Counted from the first letter of the stretch, positions 1 to 9,653 are shown. The stretch is DNA of 64,000 nt from Sphingomonas alpina (GCF_014490665.1 NZ_CP061038.1:620001-684000), one strand, 5' to 3'. Numbers and translations are program-made. The notes: generated by a model not told the origin, from the sequence alone.

Positions 1-644
1 AGCGCGCAAAGCTGATTCGCACCGACCGCTCGCTTGGCCGCACCGATGTGCCGGAGGGCAATCCCTATCCGTTCGAAAGCAAGGACACGACGCATTTCTC
101 GATCGTCGATGCGCAGGGCGGGGCGGTCAGCAATACCTACACATTGTCGGCATCCTATGGCGCGCATGTCGTGGCGCCGGGCACCGGCATCCTGCTCAAC
201 AATTCGCTCGGCAATCTTGCCTGGGGGCGCGGGACCGATGGCCAGCGTCGCGCGACCCTGCCGGTAGCGGGCAAGCGTGTCGGTTCAACGATCACGCCGA
301 TCATCGTCTTCCAGGACGACAAGCCATGGCTGGTCACCGGCACGCCGGGCGGCGGCTATATCATCGCGACGATGGTGCAGATGCTGTCCAATGTGATGGA
401 CTTCGATCTCAACGTGGCCGAGGCGGCTGAGCGTCCGCGCATCAACCAGGGCGATGCCGATGCGCCGCTTGAACTCGAACAGGGCTTCTCGCCTGATCTG
501 GTCGGGTTGCTTGAGGCGAAGGGGCACAAGGTGCGCATGTCGAATACGATGGGCAGCGTGCAATCGATCATGGTCGACGGCGACCGCTTTCTCGGGTCGG
601 CCGACACACGTCGCCCCGATGCGCTGGCGGTGGGGGTTCGCTGA
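1..644 (+). CDS. ggt: Gamma-glutamyltransferase, 3' part (gene starts before the window)
   Basis: C-terminal part of a gamma-glutamyltranspeptidase, a periplasmic Ntn-hydrolase that cleaves glutathione and other gamma-glutamyl compounds. The reading frame is open from base 3 and runs in from upstream. The motif TTHFSIVD is visible; its first Thr (codon 87-89) matches the autoprocessing and catalytic nucleophile that starts the small subunit in this family. The small-subunit motif GTPGGGYI near 345 is also present. Essentially the whole small subunit is here and the large subunit is outside the window. The translated ATG at 34 and GTG at 48 are internal, not starts. Confidence 0.93.
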   Translation, partial: RAKLIRTDRSLGRTDVPEGNPYPFESKDTTHFSIVDAQGGAVSNTYTLSASYGAHVVAPGTGILLNNSLGNLAWGRGTDGQRRATLPVAGKRVGSTITPIIVFQDDKPWLVTGTPGGGYIIATMVQMLSNVMDFDLNVAEAAERPRINQGDADAPLELEQGFSPDLVGLLEAKGHKVRMSNTMGSVQSIMVDGDRFLGSADTRRPDALAVGVR

Positions 645-1043
645 CACCGATGTGCACTGGTTGTGGTGTTTTGGTTCTGTTGCCCGGCATCCGCTCGGCC
701 GTCGATTCAGTCGTTGCGCGATGTACGGCATGGTGGTGCCGGACGTGCGCATTGCCGGGCATCTTGCACCACTCGTTGCCGTGCTGAATATCGTTCCAGT
801 TTGCGACCGCTGTTCTGGCAATAACAGGGGTCGGGTCACCGCTGTTACCTGCTGTTTCCATAACAGCGGTGAGGAAAAGTAAGATGCTGAATATAAACAG
901 GAATCAATAACCCGAAATCCAACTTAACAGGGGTGATGTTTTTTTGAAAATAGCAGCGGTCAGCAGGGAAAGCGACCCGCATCGATATGGCTTGGTGTAG
1001 GGCGGCAACGACCCTGAGAATGGCATTCGAAAAGAAGGAAGAG
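645..1043. other. Intergenic region between ggt and the M20 amidohydrolase
   Basis: About 400 bases with no convincing gene. The first half is unremarkable. The second half holds a cluster of AACAG-cored 9-mers (separate entry) and an AT-rich stretch with a T run near 938-946, then the ribosome binding site of the next gene (AAGGAAG just before 1044). A promoter for the amidohydrolase is expected here but no clear -35/-10 pair stands out. Confidence 0.5.
823..960. repeat. Cluster of five AACAG(C/G)GGT 9-mers
   Basis: The 9-mer AACAGSGGT occurs at 823-831, 862-870 and 926-934 on the plus strand, inverted at 838-846, and with one mismatch at 952-960. The inverted copy at 838-846 and the direct copy at 862-870 could form a hairpin. 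The cluster lies directly upstream of the amidohydrolase gene. It shares the AACAG core with the larger repeat elements at 11.2 and 41.8 kb but lacks their 18-bp palindrome and 27-bp tail, so a common origin is not shown. It could be a regulator-binding array or a decayed repeat element. Confidence 0.55.
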
Positions 1044-2504
1044 ATGATGATCCGCAGCCTGCTTCTCGCCGCAACGGCGCTCACCTTTTCCGGCGCCGCG
1101 CATGCCCAGGGCGTGACCGAGGTGCAGCGCGGCGCGATTCTCGCCAATGTCGATGGCCGCGCCCCGGCGCTGGCGGCGACCGCGAAGAAGATCTGGGATT
1201 ATGCCGAAGTCGGCTTTCAGGAAACCAAGAGCTCCGGGCTGTTGCAGGCCGACCTCAAGAAAGCCGGCTTTACCGTGACGGCGGGCGTGGCCGGCATGCC
1301 GACAGCCTTCGTCGCCAGCTTCAAGAACGGCACCGGGCCGGTGATCGCGGTGCTGGCCGAATTCGACGCACTGCCCGGCCTGGCGCAGGAAGCGACCTCC
1401 GCGCGCGCGCCGATCGCCGGCAAAGTCGCCGGGCATGGCTGCGGCCATAATATCTTCGGGGCCGCATCGGTCACTGCGGCGATGGCGATCAAGGACTGGA
1501 TGGTCGCCAACAAGATTCAGGGTGAGCTCCGCGTCTATGGTACGCCGGCGGAAGAGGGCGGTTCGGGCAAGGTCTATATGGTCCGCGCCGGGCTGTTCGA
1601 CGATGTCGATGCGGTGCTGCACTGGCATCCCGGCGACCAGAACGGCGTCGCGGTGGGCAAGAGCCAGGCGAACATCTCGGGCAAGTTCCGCTTCCATGGC
1701 CTCGCCGCGCATGCGTCGGCCGCACCCGACAAGGGGCGGTCCGCGCTCGACGGGGTCGAGGTGATGAACGTCGCGGTCAATTACCTGCGTGAACACATTC
1801 CGATGTCGACGCGTATCCATTACATCGTCACCAATGGCGGCCAGGCGCCGAACGTCGTGCCCGATTTCGCCGAAAGCTATTATTATGTCCGCAACACCGA
1901 TCCGGCGATCGTCAAATCGGTGATGGCGCGGGTGCAGAAGGCGGCCGAGGGCGCTGCGATCGCGACCGGCACCACGGTCGAGTTCGAGGCGACCGGCGGC
2001 GTCTATTCGATGCTGGCGAGCAACACGCTGGCGGCCGTGATGCAGCGCAACCTGACGAGCGTGGGCGGCGAGAGCTGGACGCCGGAGGAACTGCAATGGG
2101 CGACCGCGATCCAGAAGACCCTGCCGACACAAAAGCCGCTGGATTCGGTCGCAACGATCGATCCGATCTGGAGTGGCGATATGGGCGGATCGACCGATGT
2201 GTCGGACATCAGCTGGACCGCGCCGACCATCGGTCTCGGCACTGCGACCTGGGTGCCGGGCACACCGGCGCATAGCTGGCAGGCGGTCGCCGCATCGGGG
2301 ATGAGCATCGGCGCCAAGGGTGGCGTGGTCGCCGCAAAGACGATCGCGCTGACCGCCGCCGACCTGTTCCTGAGCCCGCAGACGCTGGCCGAGGCCAAGG
2401 CGGAACTGGTCAAGGCACGTGGCCCGAGCTTCCGCTACGAAGCGATGCTCGGCGACCGCAAGCCGGCGCTCGATTACCGCAAGGCGACCGGCGGATCGGA
2501 GTGA
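1044..2504 (+). CDS. M20-family amidohydrolase, AbgB-like, exported
   Basis: Metal-dependent amidohydrolase of the M20 peptidase group, most like p-aminobenzoyl-glutamate hydrolase subunit B (AbgB) and indole-acyl hydrolases. The metal-binding motif GHGCGHN is present near residue 130, with AEFDALPG upstream and EEGG near 170. The ATG at 1044 is chosen because AAGGAAG lies just before it and the protein then begins with a clear Sec signal peptide ending AHA-QG; an upstream in-frame ATG at 987 would bury that signal. Export fits a periplasmic hydrolase of N-acyl amino acids; the real substrate cannot be told from sequence. It is monocistronic, and faces mntH tail to tail. Confidence 0.88.
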   Translation: MMIRSLLLAATALTFSGAAHAQGVTEVQRGAILANVDGRAPALAATAKKIWDYAEVGFQETKSSGLLQADLKKAGFTVTAGVAGMPTAFVASFKNGTGPVIAVLAEFDALPGLAQEATSARAPIAGKVAGHGCGHNIFGAASVTAAMAIKDWMVANKIQGELRVYGTPAEEGGSGKVYMVRAGLFDDVDAVLHWHPGDQNGVAVGKSQANISGKFRFHGLAAHASAAPDKGRSALDGVEVMNVAVNYLREHIPMSTRIHYIVTNGGQAPNVVPDFAESYYYVRNTDPAIVKSVMARVQKAAEGAAIATGTTVEFEATGGVYSMLASNTLAAVMQRNLTSVGGESWTPEELQWATAIQKTLPTQKPLDSVATIDPIWSGDMGGSTDVSDISWTAPTIGLGTATWVPGTPAHSWQAVAASGMSIGAKGGVVAAKTIALTAADLFLSPQTLAEAKAELVKARGPSFRYEAMLGDRKPALDYRKATGGSE

Positions 2505-2535
2505 TCGGGCGAGGCTGGCGTCCCCGGGGGAAGTC

Positions 2536-3882
2536 CTAGAAGAAGAAGCCGATCAGCAGCGTCGTGTTCAACCCGATCACCACCGCTGCGATCCCCCAGG
2601 CGGTGAGCTTCAGCCATAGCGGATTGGCGAAGCCGCCCATCGTCTCCCGGCTGTTGGTGAAGCGCACCAGGGGCACGATCGCGAACGGCAGCTGCAGGCT
2701 CAACACCACCTGGCTCAGCACCAGCAATTGCGTCGCGCCCGAATTGCCGGCGATTCCGACCACGATCACTGCCGGGATGATCGCCAGCATCCGTGTCACC
2801 ATGCGCCGGATCCAGACCTTGAGCTTCAGATTGAGGAAGCCCTCCATCACGATCTGCCCGGCAAGCGTGCCGGTGACGGTCGAATTCTGCCCGGATGCGA
2901 GCAATGCGACCGCGAACACAACGCTTGCTGCCCCTGCACCGAGTGTCGGCGAGAGCAGCTTGTAAGCCTGGTCGATATCCGCGACCTCGGTCTGGCCGGT
3001 GGTGTGGAACGCCGCTGCCGCGAGGATCAGGATCGAGGCATTGATGAACAGCGCAAGGCCAAGTGCGATGGTGCTGTCGAGCGTCGCGTGACGCACTGCA
3101 TCGCGCTTGCCGGCCTCGTCCTGGCCGAATTTGCGCGTCTGCACGATCGACGAGTGGAGATAGAGATTGTGCGGCATGACCGTCGCGCCGAGGATGCCGA
3201 TCGCGATATAGAGCATTGCCGGATTGGTGACGATCTCGGTGGTCGGGATCAGCCCGCCCATGATCGCGGCGACGCTCGGCTGTGCGATCGCCAGTTCATA
3301 GGCGAAGCAGCCGGCGATCACGATCAGCAGCGTGACGATGAATGCCTCGAGCTTGCGGAAGCCGAAGCGCTGCAGCGACAGGATCACCAGTACGTCGAAC
3401 GCGGTCAGGCATACGCCCGCGACAAGCGGCAGGCCGAAAAGCAATTGCAAGGCGATCGCCGTGCCGAGCACCTCGGCCAGGTCGCAGGCGATGATCGCCA
3501 GCTCGCACAGCAGCCAGAGCGCGAAGTTGACCGTGCGGCCATAATGCGCTCGACATGCTTGGGCGAGATCGAGTCCGGCGACGATGCCGAGCTTGGCCGA
3601 GAGCGACTGCAGCACCATCGCCATCAGGTTCGACAGCAGGATGACCGAGAGCAGGGTGTAGCCGAACGCCGATCCGCCGGCGAGATCGGTCGCCCAATTT
3701 CCCGGGTCCATATAGCCGACCGCGACAAGATAGCCCGGCCCGGCAAAGGCACCGAGCTTGCCCCAGAAGCGCCCCGCGCCGAGCGGCACGGCGATCGTGC
3801 GATAGCTTTCCGACAGCGACGGCGTGCGCGTCTCGCCGGTCATGCCTTGGGCGGTTCCGGACACGGAGGGAGGCGGCGACAT
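2536..3882 (-). CDS. mntH: Nramp-family Mn2+/Fe2+ transporter MntH
   Basis: Proton-coupled divalent metal importer of the inner membrane (natural resistance-associated macrophage protein family). The 448 residues form about eleven hydrophobic segments. Both unwound-helix metal motifs are visible: DPGNWATD in TM1 (about residue 58) and [10 protein letters not shown] in TM6. Length is normal for bacterial MntH, with a roughly 35-residue polar N-terminal extension; an internal ATG at about 3843 would remove part of it. No MntR or Mur operator could be recognised in the 90 bases upstream. It stands alone between converging and tandem genes of unrelated function. Confidence 0.95.
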   Translation of the reverse strand: MSPPPSVSGTAQGMTGETRTPSLSESYRTIAVPLGAGRFWGKLGAFAGPGYLVAVGYMDPGNWATDLAGGSAFGYTLLSVILLSNLMAMVLQSLSAKLGIVAGLDLAQACRAHYGRTVNFALWLLCELAIIACDLAEVLGTAIALQLLFGLPLVAGVCLTAFDVLVILSLQRFGFRKLEAFIVTLLIVIAGCFAYELAIAQPSVAAIMGGLIPTTEIVTNPAMLYIAIGILGATVMPHNLYLHSSIVQTRKFGQDEAGKRDAVRHATLDSTIALGLALFINASILILAAAAFHTTGQTEVADIDQAYKLLSPTLGAGAASVVFAVALLASGQNSTVTGTLAGQIVMEGFLNLKLKVWIRRMVTRMLAIIPAVIVVGIAGNSGATQLLVLSQVVLSLQLPFAIVPLVRFTNSRETMGGFANPLWLKLTAWGIAAVVIGLNTTLLIGFFF

Positions 3883-3972
3883 AATCTTTCACTCACCGAT
3901 GCGAGGCTGGGCGTCAACAGGCATCACGGCATTCGTCCCTTTGCCTTCCCTATGCCTGTGGGGAGCGAAAAC

Positions 3973-4842
3973 CTATCTCAGCACCCGTCCCATCACCGCA
4001 TCGAGCTTTGCCAGCAGCGCCGGATCGCGCACCTCGGGTGCAGTGATCAGCGCGGCGTCGAGGACGGTATCGAGCGGTGAGGGCGTTCGTCTCTCCGGCA
4101 GCGCTGCAATGAATGCGGCCACAGCCTGCCGCGCGATGGCCCCATTTGCGCCCATCTGTGCGATTACTTCGCTGACCTCCACATGATGTTCCTCCTCCCG
4201 CCAGCAGTCATAATCGGTGACCATCCCGATCAACGCGTAAGGCAGCTCCGCCTCACGTGCGAGCTTGGCCTCGGGCATCGCGGTCATGCCGATCACATCG
4301 GCGCCCCATTGCCGGTAGAGCAGGCTTTCCGCGCGGCTGGAGAATTGCGGGCCCTCCATGGCGAGATAGGTCGCCCCCTTGGCGACCGTACCGCCAGCCG
4401 CGTTCACCGCTTCGGCGGCAAAGGCCGACAAGCGCGGGCAGACCGGTTCGGCCATCGAGACATGCGCGACCATGCCGGTGCCGAAAAAGCTCGACACGCG
4501 CGCGACGGTGCGGTCGATGAACTGATCAACCACCACGAAATTGCCCGGTGGCAATTCCTCGCGCAGCGACCCGATCGAGGAGATGGCGAGGATGTCGGTG
4601 CAGCCGGCGCGTTTGAGCGCATCGATGTTGGCGCGCGCGTTCAATTCGGACGGCGCGATCCGGTGGCCCCTTCCGTGACGCGGCAGGAACACCAGCTTGA
4701 CTCCGCCGATCGATCCGAACAGCAATTCGTCCGATGGCTCGCCCCAGGGAGTTTCGACACGCCGCCATTCGGCATTTTCCAACGCGTCGATTGCGTAAAG
4801 GCCCGATCCGCCGATGATTCCGATCGTCCAGTCATCATTCAT
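3973..4842 (-). CDS. mtnP: S-methyl-5'-thioadenosine phosphorylase
   Basis: Phosphorolyses methylthioadenosine to adenine and 5-methylthioribose-1-phosphate, the entry step of methionine salvage. The N-terminus IGIIGGSGLY, the phosphate-site PRHGRGHR (about residue 54), and the MEGPQFSSRAES and GMTAMPEAKLARE motifs are those of the MTAP branch of purine nucleoside phosphorylases. The 289 residues are full length. Having mtnP explains why no separate MTA nucleosidase and MTR kinase are needed before MtnA. The remaining mtn genes are about 43 kb away (47.8-50.6 kb), so the pathway is split across the window. Confidence 0.96.
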   Translation of the reverse strand: MNDDWTIGIIGGSGLYAIDALENAEWRRVETPWGEPSDELLFGSIGGVKLVFLPRHGRGHRIAPSELNARANIDALKRAGCTDILAISSIGSLREELPPGNFVVVDQFIDRTVARVSSFFGTGMVAHVSMAEPVCPRLSAFAAEAVNAAGGTVAKGATYLAMEGPQFSSRAESLLYRQWGADVIGMTAMPEAKLAREAELPYALIGMVTDYDCWREEEHHVEVSEVIAQMGANGAIARQAVAAFIAALPERRTPSPLDTVLDAALITAPEVRDPALLAKLDAVMGRVLR

Positions 4843-4903
4843 TCGTCATTCCTCAGTACCGCGCCGTCGCGGTGCTCGACCTGCCATTCCCTGGAGTCAT
4901 AAC

Positions 4904-5326
4904 ATGCGTTTCGCCGCATTCTTCCCCGTATTTCTTTCCACCCTGATGCTTTTCCCTGTCACGGCGCAAGCGGCCGAGCCGGTGCTTGGCCGCTGGGTCA
5001 CGCAGAACCAGAAGGCGGTGGTAGAGATCACCCCGTGCGGGGGTGCGGTATGCGGCCATATCGTCAAGCTGCTGCCGAAATCCGATGCCGGCAAGACGAT
5101 GGACGAACGCAATTCCAACCCGAAGCTGCGTACTCGCCCGCTGGTCGGCCTGCCGATCTTCCTGAGCATGAAGGCAGACGATGATGTATGGCGCGGTCAT
5201 TTGTATGACCCGCAATATGGTAATACCTATTCGTCGGTCATCAGCCGCAACCCGGACGGTACGCTGCGCGTGAAGGGGTGCTTCTTCATCATTTGCAAGA
5301 CGCAGACCTGGAAGCCTGCGGGCTGA
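4904..5326 (+). CDS. DUF2147 family exported protein
   Basis: Small secreted protein with a Sec signal peptide (cleavage about AQA-AE) and one DUF2147 domain: GRWVTQN near residue 28, a cysteine pair in the CGGAVCGHIV segment, YDPQYGNTY, and a C-terminal GC-FIICKTQTW. Function of the family is unknown. The ATG at 4904 has GGAG eleven bases upstream and puts the signal peptide at the N-terminus; the longer frame from 4814 would overlap the divergent mtnP start. It is divergently transcribed from mtnP with about 60 bp between starts. Confidence 0.88.
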   Translation: MRFAAFFPVFLSTLMLFPVTAQAAEPVLGRWVTQNQKAVVEITPCGGAVCGHIVKLLPKSDAGKTMDERNSNPKLRTRPLVGLPIFLSMKADDDVWRGHLYDPQYGNTYSSVISRNPDGTLRVKGCFFIICKTQTWKPAG

Positions 5327-5443
5327 TCGGATCGACCGGGACGAGTTCCTGGCCCGCAGCCTTGCTGAGGTGCCGAAAAGCCCGACAATCATCGCTTAAG
5401 GATTGGCCGTCATTACCGTTTCTACGGTATGATGGAGGGCGTC

Positions 5444-5770
5444 TTGGCCGCACAAAAGATCCTGTTTCATACGGCAATCGCGGCTCTCGGTTCGACGCTT
5501 CCTGCGCCTGCGATTGCGGCGCAGAATGATCTCGTTGTTGGCGCGACCGTCGTTTCGCCCTGCGCCATTTCGGTGACGCCGGTAAAAAAACGCCAACCAT
5601 CCGACACCAAATCCATATCCATCGACTGTGTTTCATCGACGCAAACATTCGTTGTCCTGGATGATTTGGCGAAAGCCTCTCCCCGGGCCGATGCGCAGCG
5701 AGGCAGCTCCTCCGAGCCCCAAGATATCGCCGACGATGGGGTAGTTGAGGTCGTTAAGATCATATTCTGA
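5444..5770 (+). CDS. Small exported protein, possibly a minimal SCPU-like subunit
   Basis: About 108 residues with a plausible signal peptide (ending APAIAA-QN) and two cysteines roughly 24 residues apart, VSPCAIS and IDCVSSTQTFVV. That spacing and the final EVVKIIF strand recall a shortened spore-coat-U (SCPU) domain, two of which are encoded just downstream, but the similarity is weak and was judged by eye. The TTG at 5444 is preferred because GGAGGG sits at 5434-5439; ATGs at 5429 and 5432 are alternatives that would cover this ribosome binding site. It may be the first gene of the pilus locus or a decayed one. Confidence 0.5.
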   Translation: MAAQKILFHTAIAALGSTLPAPAIAAQNDLVVGATVVSPCAISVTPVKKRQPSDTKSISIDCVSSTQTFVVLDDLAKASPRADAQRGSSSEPQDIADDGVVEVVKIIF

Positions 5771-6082
5771 CGACGACTATCTTTCCTGCATGGTCGGTAA
5801 AAATATAAGTATCAGTATAGAACAATTGCTCGATATCATATGTCGTAACGCTTGCGTTATGACTTTGGCAAAGTTCTTGAGAGTCTTCGTTAATATTATC
5901 CGTTGTCTAGGCGCGCGAGCTGTGATAGTATGTCCATATCGGGCATAAATTAACTTATGTGAATTTGATTTAATGTGACCAACGCTTGATTTTTCGAGTG
6001 GGGTTTGTTGTGAGTGTTTAATTCACTCGGAAGATTGCGTGCGTGTATTGTCCGCAGCTGTAGCGTATTCGAAAGGTTCTGT
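5771..6082. other. AT-rich leader region upstream of the pilus operon
   Basis: Roughly 310 bases markedly richer in A and T than the flanking genes, with runs such as AAAATATAAGTATCAGTATAG near 5808. No supported gene. The 67-residue frame at 5745-5948 has no ribosome binding site or recognisable domain. This is the likely promoter and control region of the SCPU operon; the low GC is typical of pilus promoter regions, but no specific site could be assigned. Confidence 0.45.
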
Positions 6083-6592
6083 ATGACCAAGCGTACCAAT
6101 TTTCTCAGCGCTTGCTGGGTCGTTGTCGCCAGCGCCGGCGTGTTGATCGCGCCAGCCGCACAGGCGGCCACCACCACCACCACATTTCCGGTGACCGCTA
6201 CCGTGCTCAAGGCATGTGTCGTCACCGCAAATCCGCTTCCGTTCGGGAATTACGATCCGACGGCGACATCCCCGGTCGATGCGACGACGACGCTTTCCGT
6301 GCTCTGTACTGTCGGCACATCCTTCACGGTCGGCCTCAACGCGGGTACGGCGAGCGGCGCCACCGTCACGACGCGACGCATGACGAACGGCGCGAACACG
6401 CTGGGCTATGCGCTTTACCAGGAAGCGGCACGCACCAACAACTGGGGCAATACGCCGGGCACCGATACGCCGCTGGCAACCACGGCGCCGATCCTGCCGA
6501 CCACCCTGACCGTCTACGGTCGCCTGCCCGCCAGTCAGAATGTGCCTGCCGGCAGTTACACCGACACCATCACCGTCACCGTCAACTACTAA
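6083..6592 (+). CDS. Spore coat U (SCPU) domain pilin-like protein 1
   Basis: Secreted structural subunit of a chaperone-usher pilus of the SCPU type. It has a signal peptide ending AQA-AT, then a single SCPU beta-sandwich domain: TFPVTATVLKAC, LPFGNYDP, SVLCTVGTSFTVGLN, and the C-terminal donor-strand-like TVYGRLPASQ...YTDTITVTVNY. The ATG at 6083 has AAAGG upstream. The gene is followed after 7 bp by a fimbrial chaperone and then the usher and a second SCPU protein, giving subunit-chaperone-usher-subunit order. Confidence 0.92.
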   Translation: MTKRTNFLSACWVVVASAGVLIAPAAQAATTTTTFPVTATVLKACVVTANPLPFGNYDPTATSPVDATTTLSVLCTVGTSFTVGLNAGTASGATVTTRRMTNGANTLGYALYQEAARTNNWGNTPGTDTPLATTAPILPTTLTVYGRLPASQNVPAGSYTDTITVTVNY

Positions 6593-6599
6593 GGCCGGG

Positions 6600-7343
6600 A
6601 TGATGCGCGCCACGATGCGCGCAGGCGTTGCTGTCGCCGGCATGTTTTTGCTGGTGATGGCGGCGCATGCGGTTTCGCTCCGGATCTATCCGGTCCGTAT
6701 CGTGCTGAGCCCGAAAGAGCCGGTACAGACGATGCGGATTCAGAACAGCAGCGGGGATTCCGCGCGTATCCAGGTGCGCGTGTTCGCCTGGCGCCAAGCG
6801 GGAGGCAAGGACGTGTTCGAGGAAACGCGTGACGTGCTGGCCAATCCCGGGCTGTTCGAAATCGCTGCTCAGGGTGAACAGATTGCGCGCTTCGGGCTGC
6901 GGACCACGCCCGGCACGATCGAGAAAAGCTACCGCGTCTTCCTCGAGGAGGTGCCGGGGTCGCGCCCGACCCGGCCGGGCGAGGTGCGCACCCTGTTGCG
7001 GATCAGCGTTCCGATCTTCGTGCCAGCCCCCCATGCGCTTGGTCGCCTCACCTGGCAGGCCTGGGCAACGGGACCGCGGAAGATGACGCTCGCGATCAGC
7101 AATCAGGGCACCGCCCATGTCCAGATCAACCGCCTTGCGCTGGCGCGCCGCGATGGCACGAAACTGGGCGCCGACGACATGTCGGTCTATCTGCTGCCTG
7201 GCGCGTCGCAGCAGATCCAGCTCGACATTGACGCGCCGGTTCGCGTCGGAGAGGCGCTTAAATTGAACGCGGTGACGGATCAGGCGAACCTGTCGGCCGA
7301 TCTCGTCAGCGAGGCGGGGCCGCGTGAAGCCCGCCGTCCTTAG
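6600..7343 (+). CDS. Periplasmic fimbrial chaperone
   Basis: PapD-like pilus chaperone, two immunoglobulin-like domains. Starts with a signal peptide (ending AHA-VS), then SLRIYPVRIVLSPKEPVQTMRIQNSS matching the G1/A1 strands in pattern, a long F1-G1 region rich in TPGTIEKSYRVFLEEVP and TLLRISVPIFVPA, and a second domain from about residue 150. It would escort the SCPU subunits to the usher. The start at 6600 lies 7 bp after the pilin stop; ATG at 6603 is equally possible. The 3' end nearly abuts the usher start. Confidence 0.9.
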   Translation: MMRATMRAGVAVAGMFLLVMAAHAVSLRIYPVRIVLSPKEPVQTMRIQNSSGDSARIQVRVFAWRQAGGKDVFEETRDVLANPGLFEIAAQGEQIARFGLRTTPGTIEKSYRVFLEEVPGSRPTRPGEVRTLLRISVPIFVPAPHALGRLTWQAWATGPRKMTLAISNQGTAHVQINRLALARRDGTKLGADDMSVYLLPGASQQIQLDIDAPVRVGEALKLNAVTDQANLSADLVSEAGPREARRP

Positions 7344-7350
7344 GAGCGCC

Positions 7351-9653
7351 ATGGTCGCGCTCTGCCTCGCCGCCGAACCGGCTGCCGGAAGAGCGCAGTC
7401 GGCGGGGCATGACCCGCCCGAGCCGTTGCAGCGTCCGGAAGGCGCCGAGCTGGTGTTTCTCGCGGTCTCGATCAACGGCGCGCCGCAGGAGGGCGACTAT
7501 CTGGTCGCACGGCAGGTCGGCAATTTCTTCTTTCGTTCGTCCGACCTCACGCGCTGGCATATCCGCTTCCCCCGGCGGCGGCGGTCATCATCGACAGGGA
7601 ATCCTTCATCCCGTTGACCGCGCTTCCTGGCATCGCCGTGCAGTTCGATGCCGCGCGTCAGCATGTTGCGCTCACAATTCCCGCCGACCGTTTCGACGCG
7701 CAAAGCATTTCGGGGTCGGTCGCCCGCGTCAAACCGACCGAAAGCGCGTTCGCGGCCTTTCTCAACTATGACCTTTCCCTCCAATATGATCGCAAGCTGC
7801 AGGCCGCCGCCTTTTTGGAGGTTGGCGTGTCGGACGATTGGGGGCTGCTTGCTTCGACCATGGCAGTCGGCCAGCGAGCGGGCGCGGGCGACCTGACGCG
7901 CCTCGACAGCTATTTCCTGCGCGACTTCCCCGACACGCTCACGCGGCTGGTGGTCGGCGATGCAGTCACCGACGCACGCGACTGGTCGCGCCAGATCCGC
8001 TTCGGCGGCATCCGGCTCGGCACTGATTTCAGCCTGCAGCCGAACCTCGTCACCTTCCCTACGCCGGCCTTTACCGGCCGCACGGCAATCCCCTCGAACG
8101 TCGAACTGCTGGTCAACAACGCGCAGCGTTTCCAGACCGACGTGGCGCAGGGCCCTTTTTCGATCGACCAGGTGCCGCTGGTGAACGGTGCGGGTGACGT
8201 GACTCTGGTGATCCGCGACGCGCTTGGCGTCGAACGCCGCGTGACATCATCCTATTATGTCAGTTCGCGTCTGCTCAGCCGGGGCCTTAGTGCCTGGTCG
8301 CTCGAGGGTGGGGCAGAACGCCGGGACTATGGCATCCGCGACTTCAGCTACCGCAATCCCTTTGCCGCCGGCTCCTATCGCCGCGGGATCACCGACTGGC
8401 TCAGCCTTGAAGGCCGCACTGAGCTGAGCGGCGATGTCCAGATGGTCGGCGCCGGCGCCAATATCGTCTGGCCCGCAATCGGCGAGTTCGGAGTTGCCGG
8501 CGCGGTCTCGCGCGGCGGGGACGGGAAGGGCGCACTCTATCGTGTTTTCTTCAGCCGCATCACGCCCGGCTGGAACATCGCGGTCAGCTATCAGCGCGCC
8601 TCGCGCGACTTCGACCAGCTCGGCATCTATCGAGATCAGGAACGCATCACGCGCCAGCTCCAGGCATCGGGCGGAGTCGCGCTTGGCCGCTGGGGCAATC
8701 TTGGCGTGGTCTACACCGATCTCGAATATGCCGATCGCAATCGCACCCGGCTCGCCTCGGCCAGCTATAGCGTGGGAATCGGCGATCGCGGTTATGTCAG
8801 CCTGTTCGCGCTGAGGAGCGATATCGAGGGATTTGGCATCGACACCACCTTTGGCGTCGGCCTCACCATTCCGTTCGGATCACGCGGCAGCGGTTATGTC
8901 CGGGCCGACAACCGCAACGCCCTGGCCGAGGTGCGCCAGACACCGCCGACCGAGGGCGGCTGGGGCTATCGCCTCACCGCGGGGGTGGGCGAGAATGACC
9001 GCCAGCAGGCCGAACTGCTGTGGCGCGGCGACCCCGGGGAAGTCAGTGTCGAGGCCGGGCGAGTCGAGGGCAATGCGGGCGTCAGGATGCTTGCGAGCGG
9101 CGGGCTGCTTTTCACCGGCGGGCGCGCCTATGCCACGCGGCGTGTCGAGGATGCCGTGGGCGTTGTCGATGTTCCGGATCTCGCGGATGTCCGCATCTAT
9201 CAGGAGAACCGTCCCGTCACCCGTACCGATACCAAGGGCCGGGCGATCATCCCGGACCTGCGCGCCTATGAGCAGAACCGGATCGCGATCGACCCCGGCG
9301 ATGTGCCGATCGATGCGCGCATGCCCAATGACACGCTGCTGGTCGTGCCACGCTATCGCGGTGCCGTCAGGGCGCGCTTCGCGATCGAAAAGGACCATCC
9401 TGCCACCATCGTGCTGCAAGCAGCCGACGGAACGCCGGTCGAGGTCGGCACCAATGTGCAGCTGGACACGGGCGAAACGGCATTCACCGGCTATGGCGGC
9501 GAGATCTTCGTGCGAGAGGTGCGGCCGGGCCTGGCGATCGAGTTCGACACAAGGCAGGGGCCGTGTCGCCTGGTGCTTGGGGCGCTGCCCACGGGCGACG
9601 TGCTGCCGCGCATCGGACCGCTGCGCTGCGCCGCCACCGGCGGTACGCCATGA
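7351..9653 (+). pseudogene. Fimbrial outer-membrane usher, single-base frameshift
   Basis: Outer-membrane assembly pore for the SCPU pilus (FimD/PapC type), about 767 residues when restored. The first part reads in one frame from the ATG at 7351 (AGGAG at 7342-7346) to about 7570, ending in SSDLTRWHIRF; the rest reads in another frame from about 7572 and contains usher features such as YDLSLQYDRKL, barrel strands and the C-terminal plug/CTD-like region with ENRPVTRTDTKGRAIIPDLRAYEQN. Adding one C to the C run at 7569-7573 joins the two as WHIRFPPAAAVIID without gap. So this is either a sequencing indel or a recent inactivation. Its stop overlaps the next start (ATGA). Confidence 0.85.

Noticed and set aside
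960..2273. Long minus-strand frame opposite the M20 amidohydrolase
   Set aside because: Arg/Asp/His-rich composition typical of an antisense frame in GC-rich DNA; the plus strand carries clear motifs and a signal peptide.
3883..3972. Riboswitch or Mur/MntR site before mntH
   Set aside because: Only a loose GGCAT/ATGCC pairing was seen; no recognisable consensus.
2728..4080. 450-residue plus-strand frame opposite mntH
   Set aside because: Antisense shadow with no domain; mntH has full transporter motifs.
5745..5948. 67-residue frame in the AT-rich leader
   Set aside because: No ribosome site, signal or domain; overlaps the likely promoter region.
7560..7620. Programmed ribosomal frameshift in the usher
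   Set aside because: No slippery heptamer followed by a structure was recognised, and three other genes in the window have similar indels; sequence error or mutation is simpler.
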